DNA from: a virus
Length of the DNA stretch: 64,000 nucleotides
IMG/VR virus record: IMGVR_UViG_3300047089_000152
Span: 40,151 to 104,150 of that record
Strand: one strand, 5' to 3'
In this document: positions 24,130 through 32,268 of the stretch, in pieces
How the letters are laid out: each line of letters begins with the position of its first letter
Position numbering within the stretch: position 1 is the stretch's first letter
Translations under genes and position numbers: made by a program
The notes under the pieces: model-generated
Databases searched by the model: none
Told to the model about the DNA's origin: nothing
Seen by the model: the letters and a program-made list of their open reading frames with translations, nothing else

Positions 24130-25839
24130 TCAGGTCACTGATCCTGTTCCGGTATTCCCGGTCACCTTCGTCGTGCCATCTCTCGGGTCGCTGACCCCGC
24201 TGACGCCCGCCTTTCCGGTGACACTGCCCGCACCAGAATTACCGGTGACGGTGCCCGCACCGGTCTGACCGGTCACCGTTACTGTCACCTCGGCGCTTAC
24301 CAGCAGCGGAGGCGGTATGAAAACGTACGTCCCGGCTCGCCATTCCGCCCGCCCTGTGAGGACCGGTTTCTGCGGCTGCGCGCGGAGCGCGTGACCGAGT
24401 GGCCTGACGGGTGGCCCGGTCTGCGCGTACGGGCCACGCTGCGAACCGACACGACCCCGGGTGGGTGGCGGCGGCTGCCTGCGGTAGATCCCCACAGGAC
24501 CGGACTGCGGTTTGACCGGTGGCCCGGCTTGCGCATAGGTTCCTGCGGCGCGGATTACCCGTCCGCCTGCTGTCGGGAACCTGCGGGCTACGACCGGATG
24601 CCCAAGCGGGTATATCGGGGGCCCGGCTTGTGCTGAGATCGCGGTGAACGTCCCGGCCCGGCTGGATACCCGACCGTGCGGTAGTAGCGGCTGCCTGGCC
24701 TGGACCGGACCCGTAGCGGGCTTGACCGGTGGCCCGGCCTGCGCGAAGGTTCCGCGCCGTGTGGAGGTGACACCGCCACGGGTCGGGAACCGTCGTGCCT
24801 GAACCGGGTGACCCAGCGGGTAGACGGGTGGCCCGGCACCGATGATGACCAGGGTGAACGTGCCTGCACGGCTGGTGGTGCTGCCACCGCGTCGTGCTGC
24901 TGGCTGCGCCCGCACCGGACCCGTAGCCGGTTTGACGGGTGGGCCGAGCTGAGCGTATGTTCCGTGCTGGGATGCGACCCTGCCCCGGACGGGCAGCGGT
25001 GGCTGCCTGCGTCCCAGGCCGACAGGCCCAGATGCGGGTTTTACCGGTGCACCCAGCTGCGCGTAGACGCCAGCCCGGGTGCTGGTACTACCACCACGTA
25101 CCGGGAACCTGCGCGCCGCAACAGGATGACCCAGCGGATAGACCGGAGGGCCGAAACCGGTGACGACCGTGGTGAACGTGCCGGCCCGGTTAGCTACCCG
25201 GCCGACACGCTGTGCCGCTGGTTGCGCGCGGACTGGCCCGGTAGCGGGTTTAATCTGCGCACCTAGCTGCGCGTAAACACCAGCGCGGCTGCTGGTGCGG
25301 CCACGTGGCGGAAGCCCGCGTAGCTGTGTTGCGACCGGGGCAACCAGTCGCCGTACAGGTGCGCCGAGTTGGGCGTAGACCCCGGCGCGGTTCTTGACGC
25401 GGCCGGTCAGGAACGGGACAGCGGGTTGCGCCTTGACGGGGCCGCGTAGCTGCCTTACTGGGGCACCCAGCTGGGCGTAAACCCCGGCCCGGCTGGTGGT
25501 GCTGCCACCGCGGGCCGGGAGCCTGCGTGCCTGTACCGGCCTCCCGGTCGGATAGACCGGTGGGCCCGCCTGCGCTGCTGTAGCGGTGAACGTCCCGTCG
25601 CGGGACAGTACCCTGCCACCGGCCTGCGCGCCCGGCTGAGCCTTTACTGGTGCGCGCAGGACCCGTACTGGTGCGCCCAGCTGGGCGTAGACACCGGCAC
25701 GGTTCGCGACCCTGCCGCCACGGGCGGGTAGCTGTACTGGTGCGCGGACCGGCTTATGGAGAGCGCTTGCGGGTGCGCCGGGTGGCTGCGCCCGGATCAG
25801 TACCGGCTGGATTGGCTGGCCGCGCCCGAGGATAGCCAT
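24130..25839 (-). CDS. 569-residue tandem-repeat protein rich in Gly, Pro and Arg
   Basis: Residues 30-500 consist of about 13 repeats of roughly 34 residues. Two types alternate: A, 'RAGVYAQLGAPVKPATGPV' followed by xAQP; and B, 'RAGTFT' followed by six variable residues, then 'GPPVYPLGHPVxARRFP'. Each ends in a GRV or GGS link. The protein is strongly basic with almost no acidic residues. The last 60 residues switch to a Thr/Gly/Val repeat (VTGNTGTGSVT). No signal peptide or catalytic motif. It lies between the connector and a run of virion proteins, so it is probably structural or displayed on the particle, perhaps as a fibre or sugar acceptor. Not recognised. Confidence 0.8.
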   Translation of the reverse strand: MAILGRGQPIQPVLIRAQPPGAPASALHKPVRAPVQLPARGGRVANRAGVYAQLGAPVRVLRAPVKAQPGAQAGGRVLSRDGTFTATAAQAGPPVYPTGRPVQARRLPARGGSTTSRAGVYAQLGAPVRQLRGPVKAQPAVPFLTGRVKNRAGVYAQLGAPVRRLVAPVATQLRGLPPRGRTSSRAGVYAQLGAQIKPATGPVRAQPAAQRVGRVANRAGTFTTVVTGFGPPVYPLGHPVAARRFPVRGGSTSTRAGVYAQLGAPVKPASGPVGLGRRQPPLPVRGRVASQHGTYAQLGPPVKPATGPVRAQPAARRGGSTTSRAGTFTLVIIGAGPPVYPLGHPVQARRFPTRGGVTSTRRGTFAQAGPPVKPATGPVQARQPLLPHGRVSSRAGTFTAISAQAGPPIYPLGHPVVARRFPTAGGRVIRAAGTYAQAGPPVKPQSGPVGIYRRQPPPPTRGRVGSQRGPYAQTGPPVRPLGHALRAQPQKPVLTGRAEWRAGTYVFIPPPLLVSAEVTVTVTGQTGAGTVTGNSGAGSVTGKAGVSGVSDPRDGTTKVTGNTGTGSVT

Positions 25840-25842
25840 GGC

Positions 25843-26700
25843 TTACCAGACCGACCCGTCCATGCCAGCGGTCGTCGGCGTGGACAGAAGTTTGGGTATC
25901 GCGGTTGTGGCCGGAGGTATCGTAGCCGGCCAGGGTTCCTGCCTGCGGCTACGGCGGCTACGGCGGCTACGTCGGCTCACCACGAATGGCTGCGGCGAGT
26001 TCGGTGCGGACTCTGTGACGCGGACAATAAAGTCCATCGCGTCGATGGCGACGCTCGATGTTCCACCACCGGGCGCTGACTGATTCGTGCCCCAGCCCAT
26101 GCCGATTACGCCGCCATTACCGCTAAGCGTGTTACACGTAGCTGGGAAGTTAGATAGGGCGCTGGGCCCCGTACCCGTGATGTTCTCCGTGCCAGACAGG
26201 GCCGCGTTCTGCCCGCCGTAACCCCACACAGTCAGGTCGGTTGCGTTCCCGGCCAGCGAGGCGTCAGGGAGTGCCGTGGTGTAGGTCGCCTGGGTGTGGA
26301 CATTGCTGCTTACTACACCGGCCCCCACCGTGGACCGCAAGGCCATGATGTCGAATTCAGCCCACGTGGTCGCGCCGAACGTGACAGTGAACGTACTGTC
26401 CGAGGTGGCCGAGCCGACCGCACCCGCCGCTACCCGGTAGCCAAGCCAGAACGCGTCGTTGGTGCTGGCCCCGCCGACGATCTGGTTTTGCAACGCGGTG
26501 AACCCGGCCACTGTGCAGGTTGAGTGCCCGGAGCCGGTGGTGTTCGGGATGGCGATGACGATGAAGTCGCCGCCGTTGACGGCGCTGCCGGTCCAGGTGA
26601 CCACCGTGCTGCTGGTGATGATTCCTGCGGTGCCCGTTAGGCCGCCGTTGATAGTCCAGCCGGTGCCGGCGGTCTGCCTGCCGATAAAGGACCAGCTCAC
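25843..26700 (-). CDS. Putative virion beta protein with Arg-rich tail
   Basis: 285 residues. The first 230 residues have jelly-roll-like strands (MSWSFIGRQTAGTGWTINGG, TSSTVVTWTGSAVNGGDFIV, SDSTFTVTFG). Near residue 245 a triplet expansion of GCTACGGCG DNA yields RRSRRSRRSRRQ, an arginine cluster, then a proline-rich end. The Arg run mirrors the basic nature of the neighbouring repeat protein. Probable decoration or fibre-base protein; function inferred from composition and context. Confidence 0.68.
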   Translation of the reverse strand: MSWSFIGRQTAGTGWTINGGLTGTAGIITSSTVVTWTGSAVNGGDFIVIAIPNTTGSGHSTCTVAGFTALQNQIVGGASTNDAFWLGYRVAAGAVGSATSDSTFTVTFGATTWAEFDIMALRSTVGAGVVSSNVHTQATYTTALPDASLAGNATDLTVWGYGGQNAALSGTENITGTGPSALSNFPATCNTLSGNGGVIGMGWGTNQSAPGGGTSSVAIDAMDFIVRVTESAPNSPQPFVVSRRSRRSRRSRRQEPWPATIPPATTAIPKLLSTPTTAGMDGSVW

Positions 26701-26766
26701 GTGGGCTCACCCCCTCCGATCAGGCGGGTGGCCCGCGACGGCTGGCTTTCTTCACCTAACTGCTAG

Positions 26767-27252
26767 TTACGGGGCGTCAGGAGGTAGCGCATAGGCGTCG
26801 AACGGGAACCCTACGGTACCCGGAAGGCTCCCAGGCTCCCAGGCTGCCAGCATCCCCCAGAACCCGAGAGGCAGAGAGTGGCTTAGCCCGGAAGTGGCCA
26901 GCCGGGCCCTGGCGAGGATACCGGAACCAGTATCTGCGATAGTCACTCCTGTGACGTCCGTCGATATGAAGGCCACGATGCCGCCTGCTGGTGACAGCTG
27001 AATACCTCCTGAGAAGGTATTCCCTGCTGTGGCCGGTGTCCAGGTGCTGCCGCTATCGTTGGAAAGGTCGATGCCCAAAACCACGTGCACCGAGGCGTCC
27101 TGGTAGTTAATCCCGTTGACTACGTTCTTGTCTATGAGTATTGCGATCAATCCGGTGGTAGCGGAGATTGTTAGTGCATCAGAATCAAAGGTAGGAGAAT
27201 GTGCGGTTACCTGATTGTACTGGATAGTAAGACGGTAGTCAGCGGTACCCAT
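26767..27252 (-). CDS. Putative virion beta protein
   Basis: 161 residues, four bases downstream of the 27256 gene. Alternating beta strands (ADYRLTIQYNQVTAHS, GLIAILIDKNV, VHVVLGIDLSNDSGSTW) without catalytic motif. Base composition is less GC-rich than flanking structural genes. Likely a minor head or tail component. Confidence 0.65.
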   Translation of the reverse strand: MGTADYRLTIQYNQVTAHSPTFDSDALTISATTGLIAILIDKNVVNGINYQDASVHVVLGIDLSNDSGSTWTPATAGNTFSGGIQLSPAGGIVAFISTDVTGVTIADTGSGILARARLATSGLSHSLPLGFWGMLAAWEPGSLPGTVGFPFDAYALPPDAP

Positions 27253-27255
27253 TTC

Positions 27256-27864
27256 TTAGCTCTCTCCGTAGAGTTTCGCATAGTTCGTAATGACCGTGTT
27301 ACCCGCTGTCGCTGCACCGAGAGACAGGGCGGGCCACAGCGTGTACGACTGGCTGGTGTCGTAGGTGGCAAATGTGGACGTGCCCGCAGGACCCGGCATC
27401 AGGACCGTGTTGGTTGCTACGACGTTGTACGCGGCGGTGACGAACGCATTGGAGATGTACCGGCCGAACGTCACCAGGGTACTGCCCGTACCGAGCGCCA
27501 GGGTTCGTATCCCGATGTTGATAATGGCATCCCACGCCACGGTGGTCGCGGCCTGCCCGGGGGTGAAAATTGCTGTGCTACCCAGCGTGCTCGTCGTGGC
27601 GAACGCAGGGTTAGCGACCAGCGGTGTGGTGTATAGGAAAAACTGCCACGTCGGAATTGTCGCTGTCGCTGTCGCTGTCCCGCCCATTTCGAGTTTCAGC
27701 GACGATGACCAGCTGCCCACCTTGTCGAAGTACCCGGCGGGGATGATGATCGGCGGGTATGTCAGGATCATGGATGAGCCCGGCGTGGTCGTCGGTGAGG
27801 ACACCGTGGCCGCTCCGAAGAAAGCGTACAGCAGCTCGACGCCGACAGGCTTGTAACCGGACAT
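27256..27864 (-). CDS. Putative virion beta protein (fibre or decoration)
   Basis: 202 residues. N-terminal 'GYKPVGVELLYAFFGAATVSS' and repeated Thr-rich strands (GGTATATATIPTWQFFLYTT) suggest a beta-sandwich of phage surface proteins. Same operon direction and tight spacing as its neighbours. Function not recognised. Confidence 0.65.
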   Translation of the reverse strand: MSGYKPVGVELLYAFFGAATVSSPTTTPGSSMILTYPPIIIPAGYFDKVGSWSSSLKLEMGGTATATATIPTWQFFLYTTPLVANPAFATTSTLGSTAIFTPGQAATTVAWDAIINIGIRTLALGTGSTLVTFGRYISNAFVTAAYNVVATNTVLMPGPAGTSTFATYDTSQSYTLWPALSLGAATAGNTVITNYAKLYGES

Positions 27865-27877
27865 TCAGTGTCCCTTC

Positions 27878-28348
27878 TTACTCGTGCCAGCTCAGGTTGA
27901 ACGCCAGGTTCGGGGACACCCCGGCCGTGGTCGAAGCCCGCACACCAGTCCACACGTTCGCCCCGGACACAAGGTAATCCTCACGGGACAGCGGCCACTG
28001 TATCAGCACCCCCCCGGTCGGGGGCAGATACCACGTCTTCGTGACGACCGGGCCAGTATTAGCCCCGGGCGTGATAGGCGGCACCCACGCGATCATGGTG
28101 GCCGCGACCGCCTGCGCAGCCGCGGACAACCTGTTCGGTGTGTACGTCGTGTTGGTCGGGGGACCAGCCGTGTACCGGACCAGGTCGATCTTCACGCCCT
28201 GCGCCGGGGTGGACGCGTCCATCGTGACATCCAGCCACGTGATAATCGCGTCGCTAGTAGAACCGGCGGACACCACGGCGCAGACAAGCTGGTTCGCGGT
28301 GTTCGCAGTCAGCGCCAGCGACCCCGTGATCCCGTAGATGGCACCCAT
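27878..28348 (-). CDS. Putative virion beta protein
   Basis: 156 residues from the ATG at 28348, which overlaps the upstream stop (TGATG); a longer frame from 28366 is unlikely. Beta-rich with 'TGSLALTANTANQLVCAVVSA', a style shared with the three genes around it, indicating a family of related surface proteins that arose by duplication or joint capture. Confidence 0.65.
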   Translation of the reverse strand: MGAIYGITGSLALTANTANQLVCAVVSAGSTSDAIITWLDVTMDASTPAQGVKIDLVRYTAGPPTNTTYTPNRLSAAAQAVAATMIAWVPPITPGANTGPVVTKTWYLPPTGGVLIQWPLSREDYLVSGANVWTGVRASTTAGVSPNLAFNLSWHE

Positions 28349-28614
28349 CAGGCGCTCGCACCCCACACAAGGAGCCAGCCAGCATCAGCAGCCAGCCCCG
28401 CCGGGATCGTCAGGACCGTCCCGGTGATCGTGATGAACGCAGCCGTGCCGATCACCGTCGCACCCATGATGAACGCCTGCTTCGGGGAAGAAAAATCAGC
28501 CGACAAGTCGACAGTGTCAGCGCTAGTGACCTTCCGCAGCGCATACAGGCAGCACCGGTCCGCTTCCCCGCTGGAGAACGCCTTGACGACCTGCGAGCCA
28601 GTCAGAACAGCCAT
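28348..28614 (-). CDS. Small virion-type protein
   Basis: 88 residues. After a helical head with two cysteines (EADRCCLYALRKV) come strands 'QAFIMGATVIGTAAFITITG' and 'GWLLVWGASA'. Coupled by start-stop overlap to the 27878 gene. Role unknown. Confidence 0.6.
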   Translation of the reverse strand: MAVLTGSQVVKAFSSGEADRCCLYALRKVTSADTVDLSADFSSPKQAFIMGATVIGTAAFITITGTVLTIPAGLAADAGWLLVWGASA

Positions 28615-28653
28615 CGCGTACCCCTCTCGTTTCTCGGAACCGCGCGGAAAGGG

Positions 28654-29169
28654 TTACTCGGTGAACTCGATTTCCCCGGTGAACGTCGTAGCCGTGCCCG
28701 CCGAGGACGCGGTGACGAAAATCCCGAACTGGGTCGAGATCGGGATGTTGATCTCAAAGCTGGGCGTCACCCATTCACCCCAGTTGGAGCCCGCGGTGAA
28801 CGGCACCGGCTGCGACCACCATTCCGTGGTCGCAGTCAGGCCAGTGATCGCCGCGGCTGACGTGCCACCAGCAGTGAAAAACGTCGTAGCCGCGGCACGT
28901 GCGACACCGGACAGCTGCTTAGCGACGGCTGCCTGACCACCCGCCTGCGCGCCGGTGTTCGTGTTGATGGAGAACACGACGGAGGCGTTCGCAGGGAACG
29001 AAGCAGCACCCATCACGCCACAGCGGATCGCGGAAATGTTACAGTCAACAGTCGCCGTGGTCACCCCGTACAAGATCGGGATCGGGGTCGCCACCGTGGA
29101 GGTAGCACCGGTAGGAAGCCACGTCGACGTGTCGAAAACGCCGATCTTGTAAGCGCGCGCAACAGCCAT
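28654..29169 (-). CDS. Putative virion surface protein
   Basis: 171 residues, ribosome site GGAGAAC before the ATG. Beta-rich with 'FPANASVVFSINTNTGAQAGGQ', 'GSNWGEWVTPSFEINIPIST' and a closing 'TGEIEFTE' strand, consistent with a jelly roll. Thr and Ser are abundant, making it a plausible acceptor for O-linked sugars from the nearby cluster; this is inference. Confidence 0.65.
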   Translation of the reverse strand: MAVARAYKIGVFDTSTWLPTGATSTVATPIPILYGVTTATVDCNISAIRCGVMGAASFPANASVVFSINTNTGAQAGGQAAVAKQLSGVARAAATTFFTAGGTSAAAITGLTATTEWWSQPVPFTAGSNWGEWVTPSFEINIPISTQFGIFVTASSAGTATTFTGEIEFTE

Positions 29170-29228
29170 CTTGTTCTCCTACTAGGTGGTTCCGAGCAGA
29201 TGGCAACCGCCATGCCGCCGTTTTAGTG

Positions 29229-29747
29229 TCAGACCGTGACGTTGAACACGGCTGTGACAGCCCCGCCAGCTGGCGTAGGCCAAAGGATCGTGAAAGTCCC
29301 CGCGGTGACACCCTGAGCCCCGCCGAAGTAGTTGAAGCACAAACCCTGCTTCGCGACCGTGCCCGCGGTGATCGTGGAGTCGTACACGAAACACCCGAAC
29401 ACGTTCGCGAGGGTGACGTTACCGCCACCGGCGAGGTTCGCCCCGCTGAAACAGACCGACGAGGAGCCCGTGTCAATCGCGAACGTCTTCGTGCCCAGCG
29501 CCCGGCCGCCGGAAACCCAGTTGGTTACGTCGGTGACCTCGTTGGTGGTCGTCCAAGTCCCGGTGTTGAAACCGGTCGAGCCGACCGCGGCTGTCTTGTC
29601 CGGGGCTGTCGTGTTGTTGAACAGGGCCACGTTGATCGTGTCAGCGCTCAGGTTCGCGAATGTGGTCGGCGCGGCGGTCGTCCACAACCTGCCGAGCATC
29701 GGGTTGAGCATCGCCTGCTGGAAGATGCCGCTCACGGTCCAGGCCAC
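29229..29747 (-). CDS. Putative virion beta protein
   Basis: 172 residues from a GTG at 29747 with GAGGAG upstream; the frame is open further to 29885 but that stretch is occupied by the small gene 29749-29889 in another frame. It begins with a helix (FQQAMLNPMLGRLW) then strands 'DTINVALFNNTTAPD' and ends 'TFTILWPTPAGGAVTAVFNV'. Such proteins are seen in actinophage structural operons with no assigned function. Confidence 0.65.
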   Translation of the reverse strand: MAWTVSGIFQQAMLNPMLGRLWTTAAPTTFANLSADTINVALFNNTTAPDKTAAVGSTGFNTGTWTTTNEVTDVTNWVSGGRALGTKTFAIDTGSSSVCFSGANLAGGGNVTLANVFGCFVYDSTITAGTVAKQGLCFNYFGGAQGVTAGTFTILWPTPAGGAVTAVFNVTV

Positions 29748-29748
29748 G

Positions 29749-29889
29749 TCACTCCTCGTCTTCCTGTTCGGGGGGTGGTGGCACGCCGCCGGTCGCTGTG
29801 GCGAGCTGAGCCTGAACCATGACACCCGGCGTGTGCGTTTCCCCGGTGTCCCCGCCGTATTCGTGGGTGACTTCGGGTAGTTCACTCAC
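29749..29889 (-). CDS. Small acidic proline-containing protein
   Basis: 46 residues from a GTG overlapping the previous stop as GTGA. Begins SELPEVTHEYGGDTG and ends in PPPPEQEDEE, strongly acidic. Exact coupling to both neighbours supports translation. No function recognised. Confidence 0.6.
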   Translation of the reverse strand: MSELPEVTHEYGGDTGETHTPGVMVQAQLATATGGVPPPPEQEDEE

Positions 29890-30218
29890 CGGGCGTCTCC
29901 TAGCCGGGCCTGCGCGAGCCCTGCGTTGACCGCCACGTCCGTTCCGTCGCGTCTGGTGGTCCGGACCGCCATGTACGGTTTCCCGTCGTCTCCGCGCGAC
30001 TGGACCTCACAGGCGAGGTAGTCGGCGCGTTCAACCGCCTCAACCTTGCAGTCGGTGCCCACCCGGACCAGGGGGGCTGTCAGCGCGTGCAGACCCGGGC
30101 AGGTGTGGAACCGGGACCCGTTCGGTGGCAGCGCCGGGGTCCGCTCAGTCAGGTCACAGTTCGGGCAGAACCAGTCATCGAACGTGCGGAGCAGCGGGAC
30201 GGTCACAACCGCAGCCAC
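29886..30218 (-). CDS. Conserved structural-region protein with CPNC motif
   Basis: 110 residues. N-terminal 'LLRTFDDWFCPNCDLTERT' with CPNC and a later 'HTCPGLHALTAPLV' suggest a zinc ribbon; a C-terminal 'MAVRTTRRDGTDVAVNAGLA' closes. Proteins of this layout recur in actinophage structural operons. It overlaps the 3' end of the methyltransferase gene by 16 bases, marking the boundary between virion genes and the sugar cluster. Confidence 0.7.
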   Translation of the reverse strand: MAAVVTVPLLRTFDDWFCPNCDLTERTPALPPNGSRFHTCPGLHALTAPLVRVGTDCKVEAVERADYLACEVQSRGDDGKPYMAVRTTRRDGTDVAVNAGLAQARLGDAR

Positions 30219-30733
30219 ACACCCCGCCGCGACTCCCAGTCATCCGTGACAACCAGGTACTTCTCCGCTGGCGGCTGGGTTTCCAGGTTCATGCAGATGA
30301 TCACCGCGCCACGGCGCACCTTGGAATACACCAGCCGTTCCAGGTCACGTTGCACCTCACGGTCCCGGAACGGCCGGTTGAAAAACACGATGTCGAACTT
30401 GCCGTAAGCCTGGAAATCAAACGCGTCACACTCCGCCACGTTCAAGCCCTGCCCCTTAGCGGCCTGCACGAACTCCGCGACCCGGTCGAACCCCGTCACA
30501 TCCAAGCCGAACAGGTCCCGGGCCAGCATCATCTTCGTACCCGGGCCGCACCCGACCTCAAGGAACCCCGCACCCGGAGCCTCCGCGATCGCCTCGATCA
30601 GCAGCACCAGGTACTGCGCCACATCCGAAGGCATCCACCCGGCGAACATTTTCTCGTCGCCGATATCAACCTTCTTCTGCCATTCCCGTTCGATCTGCCG
30701 GACGCTGGTCAGCAGGCCACGAACGTCGCTCAT
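30203..30733 (-). CDS. Class I SAM-dependent methyltransferase
   Basis: 176 residues. Motif I 'FLEVGCGPGTKMMLARDLFG' at about 57-76 followed by 'DVTGFDRV' (acidic end of strand 2) and 'FDIVFFNRPF' (motif IV region, with N-R-P-F). It transfers a methyl group from S-adenosylmethionine to an unknown acceptor, probably a sugar or a virion protein given the glycosyltransferases around it. Start codon overlaps the stop of the 45-residue gene upstream. Confidence 0.82.
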   Translation of the reverse strand: MSDVRGLLTSVRQIEREWQKKVDIGDEKMFAGWMPSDVAQYLVLLIEAIAEAPGAGFLEVGCGPGTKMMLARDLFGLDVTGFDRVAEFVQAAKGQGLNVAECDAFDFQAYGKFDIVFFNRPFRDREVQRDLERLVYSKVRRGAVIICMNLETQPPAEKYLVVTDDWESRRGVWLRL

Positions 30734-30867
30734 TCCGCGTTACCCTCCGGGGTGCCGTACCTGTCCTTGATGTACGCGATCATCACCGCGATCTGCGCTG
30801 ACCTAGCCGCCGCTTCACCCGACACGTGCCATTCCCCTGGCTGTTCCCCGCCACGGGTCTCGGTCAC
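30730..30867 (-). CDS. Small protein linking glycosyltransferase and methyltransferase
   Basis: 45 residues from a GTG overlapping the glycosyltransferase stop (GTGA), ending with ATGA overlap to the methyltransferase. Contains 'EAAARSAQIAVMIAYIKDRYGT', a short amphipathic helix. Fully coupled on both sides, hence likely real. Function unknown. Confidence 0.6.
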   Translation of the reverse strand: MTETRGGEQPGEWHVSGEAAARSAQIAVMIAYIKDRYGTPEGNAE

Positions 30868-31877
30868 CGGAACAGGTTCTGGTACGTGGTCTCCCACAGC
30901 TTCCAGCCCTCCTCTATGGTGTACTGCCGGGCCTGTTCACGGGCCGCCGCGCCCATCTTCTCCCGCAGCGAATCATCGGAGGCCAGCTCCGACATGTAAC
31001 CCAGCCATTCGTGGTCCCGTTTCACCAGGAACCCCGTCTCGCCGTGCTTCACGAAATCACGGTACGGATGCCAGTCCGACGCGATCACCGGGATACCCAG
31101 CGCCCCGTACTCCAGCGCTTTCAGGTACGACTTGGACGCGTTAAACCGGGTAGGCGCGACCGGGGCCAGGCCGATGTCCCAGTCCGGGGACGTGTAAAAC
31201 CCCCGCGGGTTATCAGTGACATGCACCCACGGGGTGAACACCACCCGGCCCCCAGCCTTGAACGTCGGCCGGTAATCAGTGCCGCCCAACCGCAGGTCCC
31301 AACCGGGGAACCGTTTCAGGAAACGGCGGACCGCGGGTGACACCAGTCCCACATCCGCGCCGTGAGAAGCACCACCAGCCCACCCGACCGCAGGACGTTC
31401 CCGCCGTTTCCGCGGATAGTCACACACCCATGCGGGGATGTGGTTCGGCAAGACCACGACGTTACTGTTGTACTCCGACAGGACCTCCGCCAGCGGCTCC
31501 GTGGAACACGTCACCACATCAGAAACTTCCACCGCGTGGATGGCCGCGTCCAGAATGTCCGGGCGCTGCCACATGTGGTATGCGACGAAATTCTCCGGGG
31601 TGACATGGAACACGTCGTCGTCCAGCTCATACACCAGCCGGGTAGCGGGCGTGCGGGCGTCCCGGAAAATATGCACCCCACCCGGCTTGTTGAACCTCTG
31701 CCCCACGATCACGTCATGCCCGGCCATCGACGTGGCGTTGATTCCCACCCCGCCGTCGTCGACGCTCCCAGACGTTGTCGTCACGTCGTAGCCGTGCGCT
31801 GCGAACTGCTCCATCGGCAGGATCATCCGGTACCAGGCACACCCAGAACCACCGTCGTGACCCGCGAAGATCCTCAC
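30864..31877 (-). CDS. GT4-type glycosyltransferase
   Basis: 337 residues from a GTG at 31877. GT-B layout: an N-terminal domain 'MRIFAGHDGGSGCAWYRMILPM' and 'LVYELDDDVFH', then the donor-binding C-terminal half with 'GWAGGASHGAD', 'DIGLAPVAPTRFNASKSYLKALEYGALGIPVIAS'-like blocks including the conserved E of the EX7E motif. It would add a sugar from a nucleotide donor, with retention. Central member of the sugar cluster. Confidence 0.88.
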   Translation of the reverse strand: MRIFAGHDGGSGCAWYRMILPMEQFAAHGYDVTTTSGSVDDGGVGINATSMAGHDVIVGQRFNKPGGVHIFRDARTPATRLVYELDDDVFHVTPENFVAYHMWQRPDILDAAIHAVEVSDVVTCSTEPLAEVLSEYNSNVVVLPNHIPAWVCDYPRKRRERPAVGWAGGASHGADVGLVSPAVRRFLKRFPGWDLRLGGTDYRPTFKAGGRVVFTPWVHVTDNPRGFYTSPDWDIGLAPVAPTRFNASKSYLKALEYGALGIPVIASDWHPYRDFVKHGETGFLVKRDHEWLGYMSELASDDSLREKMGAAAREQARQYTIEEGWKLWETTYQNLFR

Positions 31878-31993
31878 TCCCCGTCAGTGTCCTTCCACCA
31901 GTGGTTATTCTCGCATTCATAGTAAGGCTGCTCGGTATTGTCGTCCTGGCTCGTCGCTGTCGGGGGAAGACCGCACGACGGGCACACAGACAC
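31874..31993 (-). CDS. Small zinc-ribbon protein
   Basis: 39 residues, GTG start, GTGA overlap to the glycosyltransferase. CPSCGLPP near the start and YYECENNHWWK later give a C2-CH knuckle as in many phage zinc ribbons. Acidic overall. Confidence 0.6.
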   Translation of the reverse strand: MSVCPSCGLPPTATSQDDNTEQPYYECENNHWWKDTDGE

Positions 31994-31997
31994 GACG

Positions 31998-32051
31998 CTA
32001 GTCCTTCGGCTTCTTAGGCTTAGGCTTCTTCTTCAAGATCTGCTTACCCAC
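31998..32051 (-). CDS. Very short lysine-rich peptide
   Basis: 17 residues (GKQILKKKPKPKKPKD) starting at a GTG inside the end of the upstream gene. Repeated KKP pattern and strict overlap are the only support; it could equally be a translation-coupling artefact. Confidence 0.35.
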   Translation of the reverse strand: MGKQILKKKPKPKKPKD

Positions 32052-32268
32052 GCTGCCCCTCCTGCGCCTCGGCTATGGTGTACCTCACGTAGGACTCGTC
32101 CAAGCCCACGTCAATACCAGCCTGGGCGACCTTCGCCACCTCAGCCGGTGGCAGCCCAGACTCAGCCGCGGTCGAAGCAGCCCAGAAAAACCCCTTATGC
32201 CGCTCCCCCACGGGCAGCCCCGCCACGAACGCGGCGAGACCATCCGCGTTACGCGCCGGCGTCGTCAT
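32044..32268 (-). CDS. Small helical protein resembling a primase C-terminal segment
   Basis: 74 residues. The pattern 'GERHKGFFWAASTAAESGLPPAEVAKVAQAG'-like helices followed by 'GLDESYVRYTIAEAQ' resembles the C-terminal helical part of actinobacterial bifunctional primase-polymerases, here as an isolated domain inside a sugar cluster. It has no catalytic residues. Possibly a DNA-binding regulator; the similarity is from memory of the motif and needs a profile search. Confidence 0.55.
   Translation of the reverse strand: MTTPARNADGLAAFVAGLPVGERHKGFFWAASTAAESGLPPAEVAKVAQAGIDVGLDESYVRYTIAEAQEGQRG

Noticed and set aside
24130-25839. Diversity-generating retroelement variable protein
   Set aside because: No reverse transcriptase, template repeat or C-type lectin motif is seen; the repeats are in-frame tandem units.
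26701-26766. Eleven-codon frame between two virion genes
   Set aside because: No ribosome site or overlap coupling; likely chance.
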